This document shows positions 1 to 5,828 of a stretch of 6,389 nt of DNA, piece after piece. The position numbers were made by a program, and so were the translations under genes. The stretch is from NCBI GenBank assembly GCA_947488635.1, contig CANLAY010000058.1:1-6389 (forward strand), written 5' to 3'. The DNA comes from Candidatus Nanopelagicaceae bacterium (GTDB taxonomy: Bacteria; Actinomycetota; Actinomycetes; Nanopelagicales; Nanopelagicaceae). Each line of letters starts with the position of its first letter. Within the stretch, counting starts at the first letter, position 1. The notes under the pieces are model-generated. The model did not search any database. It worked only from the letters and a program-made list of their open reading frames with translations, and was not told where the DNA came from.

Positions 1-28
1 GTAGCGTCATAGAACTCCGAGCTAATAA

Positions 29-2179
29 CTAGTCAGCTGATTTAGATAACTTAGATGGCCACCATACCTTAGGGCCGATTTCATGCACTAGCGCCGGCAC
101 CAGAATCGAGCGAACGATGATGGTGTCGAGCAGTACGCCGAAAGCAACTGCAAAGCCAAGTTCGGCTAGGAATACCAGTGGCAGAATTCCGAGAACTCCG
201 AAGGTAGCAGCCAGAACAATTCCAGCAGAAGTAATTACCGACCCAGTAACCGTTAAGCCCTTGATAACTCCTTTTCGAGTACCCAACTTGCCGGCCTCTT
301 CGCGCACCCGAGTCATCAAGAAGATGTTGTAATCAATGCCAAGTGCAACTAAGAAGATGAAGGCAAAGAGTGGGAATGATGCATCTGCTCCGGCAAAGCC
401 AAAGATGTGATTAAACACCAGAGCGCAAACGCCTAGGGTGGCAAAGTACGAAAGAACAACTGTTCCTAGTAACAACACTGCGCTAACGATGCTGCGAAGT
501 AGTAGACCCAAGATCAGGGTGATCAAAAGTAGAACTACTGGAATCACAGTTCGATTGTCATGACGTGCAGCAACATCAGTGTCGAAGAAGACAGCTGTTG
601 TGCCACCAACCAAAATTGACTCATCAACACTCTTAACTGCCTCGCGAATCGCTGGAATTCGATCACGTGATTCACGCGAATCTGGCGCAGTCGATAGTGT
701 GACATTTAGAATTGAAAGTCCATCTTTAACAATAACTCCAGCGGCATTAGCTTCTGGGGCAACTGCTGTAACACCTGCAACGCTTTGCAATTTCGCTGAA
801 ACAGCAGGGATCAATTCATTCTTTAAAATGACTTTAGTTGGGTCGCCTTCACCACCAGGGAAATGGTTCTCTAGTAATTTTTGACCGACAACCGACTCTG
901 GATTTCCGGTGAAGCTTTCAGAGGTTGATAGCCCGTCAGTCTTAAGCGTTGTTGAGAATGCTGCTAATACGACTAGTAATAGCCCAGTCACGACCCAAGC
1001 TCTGCGTGGTCGGCGTTCGACTATATTTCCAACCTTTGCCCAAGTGCCAGTTAGCTGACTATCAACATCATCAAAGCGTGGAATTCTTGGCCAGAAAATC
1101 CAGCGACCAAACAAGACTAGAAAAGCAGGCAACAACGTAACCATCGTAATTACCGCAACTGCTACGCCAATAGCTCCGATTGGGCCAAGCCCGCGATTAC
1201 CTGATAAATCACTTAGCAGTAGAACTAAAAGACCTAGGGCGACAGTTGCACCTGATGCCACAATTGGTTCGAAGGTGCCTTTATAAGCAGTTCGCATAGC
1301 CGCTACCGGCGTTGAGTGATGATGCAACTCTTCGCGATATCTAGAAATTAGAAGTAGCGCGTAGTCGGTTCCGGCACCTAATACCAAAACTGAAAGGATT
1401 CCTTGCGATTGGCCATTGACATCTATGACATCATTTTTGGCCAACAAATAAATAATTCCACCCGCGGTCGAGAGTGCAAAGACTGCAGATAGGAGTGGGA
1501 GAAACCACAAGATTGGCGAGCGATAAACAATAATCAAAATAAATGCAACGACGCCTAAGGTCGTTAACAACAGCGTTGAATCTAGATCTCCAAATGCGCC
1601 GAATAAGTCACCGATTAGGCCGCCGGCGCCAGTTACATATGAGTCAAAGCCCAAGTCTTTGGCAAAAGGTGTGAAATCTTCGCGCAACGCTTCAACGATT
1701 GCCGGCAGAACTGGCTCATCATTTGGTAGAACTTCAGCGATAGCTGCGCCATCCAAAAGAATCGAAGCCAGAACAGCTTTTCCATCTGTAGCTGGGAAGG
1801 CAGTAACTTGGCTACCCGGTAATAAATACTTGGATAGCCGAACATCAGTGCCACCTAGTTTCAGATCAGGCACAGTTTCGAGGTGAGCATTAATTTGTTG
1901 CAGAACTTCTGGCCCAACACTTCCTTCGAGCAATACTAAAGTTGGGAATGCAGTTGATTCACCAGCTGCGAAACTTTCGAGCAACTTAACTGCCTTAGTT
2001 GACTCAGCGCTATCTGGCAGAAATGCAGAATTGTCATTTTCCTGAACACTTGTTAACTTGCCAAAGAGTGGACCGAAGAAACCGGTAACACCAAACCAAG
2101 CAATTACCACCAAAATCGCGATAGCGATCGGCTTACGCTTAGAACGCATGGTGTTGCTACTCATAGGTGAAGCTGACAT
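29..2179 (-). CDS. MMPL-family (RND superfamily) membrane transporter
   Basis: This 716-residue protein has the two-fold MMPL layout. A first membrane helix (about residues 16-38) is followed by a large extracytoplasmic loop (39-200) and five helices (about 201-358). A second helix (about 394-412), second loop (413-542) and last five helices (about 543-700) repeat the pattern. Each half carries the family proton-relay motif: GTDYALLLISRYREE with D272-Y273, and GIDYNIFLMTRVREE with D616-Y617. These correspond to the Asp-Tyr pairs of mycobacterial MmpL3, so export driven by proton motive force is expected. The substrate (lipid, drug or other) cannot be read from sequence. The first ATG is preferred because AAAAGGGG lies 8 nt upstream; ATGs at codons 6 and 11 lack this. 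It is transcribed divergently from lipB. No frameshift was seen and the C-terminal WWPSKLS tail looks intact. Confidence 0.93.
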   Translation of the reverse strand: MSASPMSSNTMRSKRKPIAIAILVVIAWFGVTGFFGPLFGKLTSVQENDNSAFLPDSAESTKAVKLLESFAAGESTAFPTLVLLEGSVGPEVLQQINAHLETVPDLKLGGTDVRLSKYLLPGSQVTAFPATDGKAVLASILLDGAAIAEVLPNDEPVLPAIVEALREDFTPFAKDLGFDSYVTGAGGLIGDLFGAFGDLDSTLLLTTLGVVAFILIIVYRSPILWFLPLLSAVFALSTAGGIIYLLAKNDVIDVNGQSQGILSVLVLGAGTDYALLLISRYREELHHHSTPVAAMRTAYKGTFEPIVASGATVALGLLVLLLSDLSGNRGLGPIGAIGVAVAVITMVTLLPAFLVLFGRWIFWPRIPRFDDVDSQLTGTWAKVGNIVERRPRRAWVVTGLLLVVLAAFSTTLKTDGLSTSESFTGNPESVVGQKLLENHFPGGEGDPTKVILKNELIPAVSAKLQSVAGVTAVAPEANAAGVIVKDGLSILNVTLSTAPDSRESRDRIPAIREAVKSVDESILVGGTTAVFFDTDVAARHDNRTVIPVVLLLITLILGLLLRSIVSAVLLLGTVVLSYFATLGVCALVFNHIFGFAGADASFPLFAFIFLVALGIDYNIFLMTRVREEAGKLGTRKGVIKGLTVTGSVITSAGIVLAATFGVLGILPLVFLAELGFAVAFGVLLDTIIVRSILVPALVHEIGPKVWWPSKLSKSAD

Positions 2180-2187
2180 TTAACTAG

Positions 2188-2195
2188 CCCCTTTT
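2188..2195 (-). promoter_or_regulatory. Ribosome binding site of the MMPL gene
   Basis: On the minus strand this reads AAAAGGGG and ends 8 nt before the ATG at 2179. It is a good Shine-Dalgarno match to AAGGAG-type sites and fixes the start choice for the transporter. Confidence 0.6.
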
Positions 2196-2218
2196 GCGCG
2201 AATCCGTAAATATCGCGC
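2196..2218. promoter_or_regulatory. GC-rich inverted repeat next to the MMPL ribosome binding site
   Basis: GCGCGA (2196-2201) and TCGCGC (2213-2218) are perfect inverted 6-mers separated by 11 nt. The dyad directly abuts the AAAAGGGG of the transporter gene and lies in the divergent lipB/MMPL control region. It could be an operator for a dimeric repressor, since TetR-type control of MMPL genes is common in actinobacteria, or a hairpin in the transporter mRNA. A possible minus-strand -10 element (TAGACT, 2239-2244) would place the dyad inside the transcript. No regulator gene is in the window. The assignment is inference from symmetry and position. Confidence 0.35.
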
Positions 2219-2248
2219 CTCGATTGGTAATGAGCGTGAGTCTACCTT

Positions 2249-2254
2249 TAGGCT
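2249..2254 (+). promoter_or_regulatory. Candidate -10 element of a leaderless lipB promoter
   Basis: TAGGCT fits the actinobacterial -10 pattern TANNNT and is followed by 7 nt and then the ATG of lipB. Transcription would start at or next to the A of the start codon, giving a leaderless mRNA. No Shine-Dalgarno sequence precedes this ATG, which supports the idea. A weak -35 candidate, TTGGTA (2224-2229), sits at a long 19-nt spacing. Confidence 0.5.
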
Positions 2255-2261
2255 ATTGGCT

Positions 2262-2918
2262 ATGACCATTCAAGCCGCTCTGACATCTGGTCAAATTGCG
2301 GTGGCGCGCAGCGGGTTGGTTGATTATGAGAATGCGCTGAAAATACAACGCAATTTTCATGCCGAAATTGTGGCAGATGAACGGCCAAACACCTTAATTT
2401 TGCTCGAACATCCTTCGGTTTATACGGCGGGACGCCGAACTGACATTTCAGATCGCCCGACAGATAACACCCCAGTAATTGATGTTGATCGTGGCGGAAA
2501 AATCACTTGGCACGGGCCTGGCCAACTCGTTGGATATCCAATTGTGAAATTAGCTAATCGCCTAGATGTAGTTGGTTTCGTTCGTCAATTAGAAACTGCA
2601 TTGATAAATACTTGCGAACAGTTTGGCTTAGTAGCGCTGCGCTATCCAGATCGATCTGGGGTTTGGCTGCGCGATGAAAAAGGCGATCGCAAGATTGCTG
2701 CTATCGGCATCAGAGTTGCCAAGGGTGTAACGATGCATGGCTTTGCGCTTAACGTTAATCCCGATCTAGCTGGGTTTAATCAGATTGTGCCTTGTGGAAT
2801 CGCAGATGCCGATGTTACTTCAATGGCCAGAGAGTTAAACCGAGAGATTACAATTGCCGAAGTTTCACCAATTTTAGAACGTGAATTATTTGAAGTATTA
2901 ACAAAGGTGAGCGCATGA
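2262..2918 (+). CDS. lipB: Octanoyltransferase LipB (lipoyl(octanoyl) transferase)
   Basis: LipB (EC 2.3.1.181) transfers octanoate from octanoyl-acyl carrier protein to a lysine of lipoate-dependent enzymes such as the E2 subunits of 2-oxoacid dehydrogenases and glycine cleavage H protein, in the cytosol. The 218 residues match the usual length. Family motifs occur in order: [12 protein letters not shown] (about 48-59), [17 protein letters not shown] (77-93), [11 protein letters not shown] with the catalytic lysine K144 (142-152), and HGFALNVN through PCGIAD with the catalytic cysteine C178 (159-182). K144 and C178 correspond to the Lys/Cys dyad known from M. tuberculosis LipB. The ATG at 2262 is preferred over an in-frame TTG at 2256 because the ATG is 7 nt from a TANNNT element. 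It heads the operon, and its stop overlaps the lipA start as ATGA. Confidence 0.97.
   Translation: MTIQAALTSGQIAVARSGLVDYENALKIQRNFHAEIVADERPNTLILLEHPSVYTAGRRTDISDRPTDNTPVIDVDRGGKITWHGPGQLVGYPIVKLANRLDVVGFVRQLETALINTCEQFGLVALRYPDRSGVWLRDEKGDRKIAAIGIRVAKGVTMHGFALNVNPDLAGFNQIVPCGIADADVTSMARELNREITIAEVSPILERELFEVLTKVSA
2903..2910 (+). promoter_or_regulatory. Ribosome binding site of lipA inside lipB
   Basis: AAAGGTGA ends 4 nt before the lipA ATG at 2915 and lies in the last codons of lipB. With the ATGA overlap it indicates translational coupling of lipA to lipB. Confidence 0.6.
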
Positions 2919-3850
2919 CAATTGCACCCGATGGCCGCAAGATGCTTCGTATCGAGGCTCGCAATGCCGAGACCCCAATTGAACGTAAGCCGGAGTGGAT
3001 CAAGACCCGTGCGAATATGGGTCCGGAATATACGCAACTCCGTTCACTGGTTAAGAGCGAGGGTCTGCACACTGTTTGCCAAGAAGCAGCTTGCCCAAAT
3101 ATTTTTGAATGCTGGGAAGATCGCGAAGCCACTTTCCTAATTGGTGGCGATCGCTGTACTCGTCGTTGCGATTTTTGCAATATCGATACTGGTAAGCCAC
3201 TTCCGATAGATCGCAATGAGCCAACCAAGGTGGCTGAATCAATCAAGAAGATGCAATTAAATTACGCCACAATCACTGGCGTTACTCGCGATGATCTACC
3301 TGATGAAGGTGCTTGGTTATATGCCGAAACAATTCGCAAAGTACATGAGCTAAATCCAGGCACGGGCGTTGAGATGCTAGCGCCAGATTTCAACGCTAAT
3401 CCAGAGCTACTTAACCAAATCTTTGAAACCCGCCCCGAGGTATTCGCTCACAACCTCGAAACCGTGCCCCGTATCTTCAAAGAAATCCGACCAGCCTTTA
3501 CTTATGACAAGTCGCTTTCAGTTATAACTATGGCGCGCGATTATGGCCTGATCACTAAGTCCAATCTAATCCTCGGGCTGGGCGAAACTCGCGAAGAGGT
3601 TTCCCAAGCTCTAGTTGATCTTCATGCAGCAGGCTGTGACTTAATCACTATTACCCAGTACTTACGCCCTACTAATAAGCATCACCCAGTTATTCGTTGG
3701 GTGAAACCTGAGGAATTTGTGGAGCTTGCAGCTGAGGCAAAAGAAGTTGGTTTCTCAGGCGTAATGAGTGGACCACTTGTTCGATCAAGTTACCGTGCCG
3801 GACGTTTGTATAAGCAAGCGCAAGATGCCAAAGCCGCCCTCAATGGCTGA
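2915..3850 (+). CDS. lipA: Lipoyl synthase LipA (radical SAM)
   Basis: LipA (EC 2.8.1.8) inserts two sulfur atoms at C6 and C8 of the protein-bound octanoyl chain made by LipB, giving the lipoyl cofactor. The 311 residues are normal for the family. Both iron-sulfur clusters are visible: the auxiliary cluster motif CX4CX5C at C55, C60 and C66, whose iron is sacrificed as sulfur donor, and the radical SAM motif CX3CX2C at C81, C85 and C88. The C-terminal RSSY motif (290-293) supplies the unusual serine ligand of the auxiliary cluster. [13 protein letters not shown] (122-134) is the conserved segment after the first cluster. The start is supported by AAAGGTGA just upstream and by the 4-nt overlap with lipB. 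Its 3' end overlaps the next gene by 8 nt. Confidence 0.98.
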   Translation: MTIAPDGRKMLRIEARNAETPIERKPEWIKTRANMGPEYTQLRSLVKSEGLHTVCQEAACPNIFECWEDREATFLIGGDRCTRRCDFCNIDTGKPLPIDRNEPTKVAESIKKMQLNYATITGVTRDDLPDEGAWLYAETIRKVHELNPGTGVEMLAPDFNANPELLNQIFETRPEVFAHNLETVPRIFKEIRPAFTYDKSLSVITMARDYGLITKSNLILGLGETREEVSQALVDLHAAGCDLITITQYLRPTNKHHPVIRWVKPEEFVELAAEAKEVGFSGVMSGPLVRSSYRAGRLYKQAQDAKAALNG

Positions 3851-4544
3851 TCGCGTATATCCCCCAGTAATTGCAGTTCTTAAAACTGCTTGGAAATACC
3901 TGGGTTTGAAATTTACTTTTACTGGCGATGTAAATATCCCGCGTAATGGTGGCGCTATCTTGGCAATTAATCACATCGGCTATTTAGATTTTGCTCTGGC
4001 TGGAACTGCAGCGCTGCCAGTGAATCGTTATGTGCGTTTCATGGCCAAGAAAGAAATTTTCGATAACAAAATAGCTGGCCCGCTAATGCGCGGAATGCAT
4101 CACATTTCAGTAGATCGAGCTAATGGTTCTGCCTCTTTTGTTGCAGCCCTTCGCGCACTACGAGCTGGTGAAATTATCGGCATTTTTCCTGAGGCCACCA
4201 TTTCCAAGAGCTTTGAAATTAAAGAGTTGAAATCTGGCGTAATCCGATTAGCGATGGGTGCTGGAGTTCCAGTTGTTCCCACCATCGTTTGGGGCAGCCA
4301 ACGCATTTGGACTAAAGGCGTTAAGCGAAATCTCAAGCGCAATAAGTTTCCGATTTTCGTGACTTTCGGCGAACCCATGCACTTTGCCAAAGATGCCGAT
4401 GTCGAAGCTGGAGAGGCGCAGTTACGAGCGACCATGATCGAAATGCTGCATGAAGTTCAAGGGCGATATCCCGATAGCCATGCTGGCCAACGTTGGGCGC
4501 CTGCGCGTCTTGGTGGTACTGCGCCTGCTCCACTAAACTCCTGA
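3843..4544 (+). CDS. PlsC-like 1-acylglycerol-3-phosphate acyltransferase
   Basis: This 233-residue protein belongs to the LPLAT/AGPAT acyltransferase superfamily, which acylates lysophosphatidate-type glycerolipids at the membrane. The catalytic HX4D motif is N-H-IGYL-D (H44, D49). HHISVDR (86-92) is block [12 protein letters not shown] (115-124) stands where many homologues have FPEGTRS, and PVVPTIVWG (143-151) is block IV. The Ala/Ile variant of block III is, as I recall, common in actinobacterial paralogues, so activity is likely, but the exact acceptor is unknown. The 30-residue C-terminal tail is Ala/Pro/Gly-rich. The start is uncertain: ATG 3843 overlaps the lipA stop by 8 nt and suits coupled translation, while an in-frame ATG at 3825 would add six residues. 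Neither has a clear Shine-Dalgarno sequence. An acyltransferase is not part of the M. tuberculosis lipA-Rv2219 arrangement. Confidence 0.88.
   Translation: MADRVYPPVIAVLKTAWKYLGLKFTFTGDVNIPRNGGAILAINHIGYLDFALAGTAALPVNRYVRFMAKKEIFDNKIAGPLMRGMHHISVDRANGSASFVAALRALRAGEIIGIFPEATISKSFEIKELKSGVIRLAMGAGVPVVPTIVWGSQRIWTKGVKRNLKRNKFPIFVTFGEPMHFAKDADVEAGEAQLRATMIEMLHEVQGRYPDSHAGQRWAPARLGGTAPAPLNS
4534..4539 (+). promoter_or_regulatory. Possible internal -10 element before the DUF4191 gene
   Basis: TAAACT fits TANNNT and ends 6 nt before the ATG at 4546, the same geometry as at lipB and the RDD gene. It lies within the last codons of the acyltransferase gene. The downstream start lacks a Shine-Dalgarno sequence, so either translational coupling through TGA-C-ATG or a separate leaderless transcript could explain its translation. 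A TANNNT match is easy to find by chance, so this is tentative. Confidence 0.28.
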
Positions 4545-4545
4545 C

Positions 4546-5223
4546 ATGTTTAAACGAAAGAAGAATAAGTCCAACGAACCCAAGGCACCTAGATTTAAAG
4601 AGATTCGTGATGCCTACAAAATAACCAAGGCAGCCAAGCCTTGGATCGGTGCAGCTATGGCTGGCATCTTTTTGGCCACCTGGGCAGTTGGAATCGCAAT
4701 CGGTTTTGCAATCGACCATCCGGTTTATCTTGGCTTTGTTTCGGCTCCTTTTGCCGCGCTATTAGCGTTCTTTGTTTTCACCCGCCAAGCAGGGTCTGCC
4801 GCATACGCCTCGATTGAAGGACAGATTGGTGCTGGCGCAAGCGTTTTAATGTCAATCCGTAAAGGTTGGTCAACAACTCCAGCTGTAGCTGTCTCTCGCA
4901 ATCAAGATATGGTCCATCGCTCAGTTGGTCGCGCCGGCATTGTTCTAACTGGTGAAGGTAGCAGCTCAGTGCGTCAACTATTACAAGATGAAAAACGCAA
5001 AACCGAACGTTACGCACCTGGTGTGCCGATTTATGAATTAATTGTTGGTGATCAAGAAGGACAAGTCTCCCTTCGTAAGTTGCAGAAGCGGATGAAGAAG
5101 TTTCCTAAGAAATTAACTGCTAATCAAATGCGCGAAGTACGAGCTCGTTTAAAAGCAGTTGGCGGAATGGCGATGCCAATTCCAAAGGGACCAATGCCAA
5201 CTCGTGGAATGAAGATTCGCTAA
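4546..5223 (+). CDS. DUF4191 membrane protein (Rv2219-like)
   Basis: This 225-residue protein has a basic N-terminus (KRKKNK), two adjacent transmembrane segments (about 33-55 and 60-79) and a soluble C-terminal part that is probably cytoplasmic. Recognisable DUF4191 blocks are AAYASIEGQIGAGASVL (85-101), RKGWSTTPAVAVSRNQDMVHR (about 105-125), GRAGIVLTGEG (128-138), VGDQEGQVSLRKL (167-179) and PKGPMPTRG (213-221). Family members sit next to lipA and upstream of glnA in actinobacteria, as Rv2219 does in M. tuberculosis. The function is unknown. The invariant glycine-rich and Arg-Asn-Gln-Asp blocks suggest a binding surface, but that is speculation. It begins 1 nt after the acyltransferase stop, so it is the last gene of the lipB operon, and it faces the RDD gene with a 9-nt gap. 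Confidence 0.92.
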   Translation: MFKRKKNKSNEPKAPRFKEIRDAYKITKAAKPWIGAAMAGIFLATWAVGIAIGFAIDHPVYLGFVSAPFAALLAFFVFTRQAGSAAYASIEGQIGAGASVLMSIRKGWSTTPAVAVSRNQDMVHRSVGRAGIVLTGEGSSSVRQLLQDEKRKTERYAPGVPIYELIVGDQEGQVSLRKLQKRMKKFPKKLTANQMREVRARLKAVGGMAMPIPKGPMPTRGMKIR

Positions 5224-5228
5224 ATTTT

Positions 5229-5263
5229 CTAATTAGGCTCGTTCTAATTTAGTTTGACTAAAT
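5229..5263. terminator. Possible bidirectional terminator between convergent genes
   Basis: Two overlapping AT-rich hairpins lie at the junction of the DUF4191 and RDD genes. One pairs AATTAG (5231-5236) with CTAATT (5244-5249) around a 7-nt loop. The other pairs ATTTAGT (5247-5253) with ACTAAAT (5257-5263) around TTG. Both fall in the 3' end of the RDD gene. They are weak, with short T tracts, so this is only a candidate, supported mainly by the need to end two convergent transcripts here. Confidence 0.3.
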
Positions 5264-5610
5264 CGCTCGTGGATTCCACGACCATCTTCATCGTAGGTAA
5301 TCGCGGTAATAATTATCGCCATCAAACCCGTGCGGATTAGCACCTGACGAATAGTTGGCAATCCCCCGTGGCTGAAATCAACAACTTTTAGCCTCAATAA
5401 TCTGTGCCCAAAAGAAGCTCCAGTCAGGGCAATTAAAATTGCGTATTCAGCGACAAAAATAAGTGGCGTTGATAATCGAGTCCCCACAATTCGATCGGAG
5501 TAACTTCCGCCGCCGGCAAAGAAGGCGAAAGCGATTGCATACGATGCGAGCCAATCGATAGTGATGGCAGCTAGTCGGCGGCCAAGTGTTACGCCCTCAG
5601 GGTGAGTCAT
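5233..5610 (-). CDS. RDD-family small membrane protein
   Basis: This 125-residue protein has the RDD pattern: arginines at R11-R12 before the first helix, D19 inside it (ITIDWLASY), a second helix around 48-66, GHRLLRLKVVD (68-78) and a third hydrophobic segment around 89-107. It ends with a GRGIHERFSQT motif (110-120) like the family's usual DGRGLHDR ending. RDD proteins are small integral membrane proteins; some are linked to ion transport, but no function can be assigned here. A homologous small membrane protein (Rv2219A) lies between Rv2219 and glnA1 in M. tuberculosis. Here the gene points back toward DUF4191 and is divergent from glnA. The ATG at 5610 is supported by a TANNNT element 6 nt upstream and no Shine-Dalgarno sequence, suggesting a leaderless message. 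Confidence 0.9.
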   Translation of the reverse strand: MTHPEGVTLGRRLAAITIDWLASYAIAFAFFAGGGSYSDRIVGTRLSTPLIFVAEYAILIALTGASFGHRLLRLKVVDFSHGGLPTIRQVLIRTGLMAIIITAITYDEDGRGIHERFSQTKLERA

Positions 5611-5616
5611 GGCGCG

Positions 5617-5622
5617 AGCCTA
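5617..5622 (-). promoter_or_regulatory. Candidate -10 element of a leaderless RDD-gene promoter
   Basis: The minus strand reads TAGGCT, then 6 nt, then ATG. The hexamer is identical to the one before lipB and at nearly the same distance from the start codon. A second TAGGCT occurs on the same strand at 5671-5676 and could give a longer leader. No clear -35 box was seen. Confidence 0.45.
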
Positions 5623-5692
5623 GATGATTTAGCGCGCAGGAGCCCAGTTATACGCTCGCCAGCGGAACATAGCCTATAAAACCCAGAATTTT

Positions 5693-5719
5693 TTAACATC
5701 GATGTAACACAACAGTTAT
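5693..5719. promoter_or_regulatory. GlnR/MtrA-like box upstream of glnA
   Basis: Three half-sites stand at exact 11-nt intervals: TTAAC (5693-5697), GTAAC (5704-5708) and GTTAT (5715-5719). This matches the half-site GTNAC with 6-nt spacers described for the OmpR-type nitrogen regulator GlnR, and for MtrA, which binds similar sites upstream of glnA in actinobacteria. The first site has T for the leading G and the third ends in T rather than C. The group lies just upstream of the proposed glnA -10 element at 5741, where an activator would act. The identity of the regulator is inference. Confidence 0.4.
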
Positions 5720-5740
5720 GAACTTTTGCCTGCTGGGGCA

Positions 5741-5746
5741 TAGATT
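5741..5746 (+). promoter_or_regulatory. Candidate -10 element of the glnA promoter
   Basis: TAGATT fits TANNNT and would give a leader of roughly 75 nt before the glnA ATG. The -35 position at 17-nt spacing is ATGAAC (5718-5723), a poor match, which would suit an activator-dependent promoter. Alternatives further upstream are TAGCCT (5670-5675) and TATAAA (5675-5680). Confidence 0.35.
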
Positions 5747-5763
5747 TCAGCCCATAAAGCACG

Positions 5764-5797
5764 GCCTCAAAGGCGAGGAAACCGATCGGTTGATTCC
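5764..5797 (+). other. Inverted-repeat-rich glnA leader segment
   Basis: A short hairpin GCCT-CAA-AGGC (5764-5774) is followed by the perfect 12-bp palindrome AACCGATCGGTT (5780-5791), itself flanked by GGAA (5777-5780) and TTCC (5794-5797). In RNA this could fold into two small hairpins ahead of the ribosome binding site, or the palindrome could bind a dimeric protein in DNA. It does not resemble the cyanobacterial glnA glutamine riboswitch as far as I can tell by eye. Function unknown. Confidence 0.3.
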
Positions 5798-5819
5798 AAC
5801 AGCCATCATCTTAAAAAAC

Positions 5820-5825
5820 AGGAGA
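5820..5825 (+). promoter_or_regulatory. Ribosome binding site of glnA
   Basis: AGGAGA is close to consensus; its AGGAG core ends 4 nt before the ATG at 5829. It selects this start. With lipA and the MMPL gene, glnA is one of the genes here with a clear Shine-Dalgarno signal. Confidence 0.7.
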
Positions 5826-5828
5826 AAT

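Noticed and set aside
1..28. Possible terminator or gene end downstream of the MMPL stop
   Set aside because: Only 28 bases are visible; short palindromes such as ACTAGT (28-33) and CAGCTG (34-39) do not form a convincing hairpin with a T tract.
115..124. [10 protein letters not shown] in the acyltransferase (protein residues 115-124) as a sign of a dead enzyme
   Set aside because: The change from FPEGTRS is, as I recall, usual among actinobacterial paralogues, and the catalytic HX4D is intact.
117..332. Plus-strand open frame of 71 codons over the MMPL gene end
   Set aside because: It is antisense to conserved MMPL transmembrane coding sequence and shows no domain; Ser/Thr/Pro-rich shadow translation.
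2848..3246. Minus-strand open frame of 132 codons over lipB/lipA
   Set aside because: It lies antisense to well-supported lipA sequence, has no recognisable domain or ribosome binding site, and its composition follows from the codons of the opposite strand.
4333..4719. Minus-strand open frame of 128 codons across the acyltransferase/DUF4191 junction
   Set aside because: It is antisense to two recognisable genes, rich in Cys, His and Gln without a domain pattern, and has no plausible promoter or ribosome binding site.
5629..5670. Minus-strand 13-codon ORF (MFRWRAYNWAPAR) upstream of the RDD gene
   Set aside because: Tryptophan-rich and in frame with the RDD gene but ended by TAA; there is no Shine-Dalgarno sequence and the TAGGCT element directly touches its ATG, which is too close for a leaderless start. 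Too short to support without conservation.
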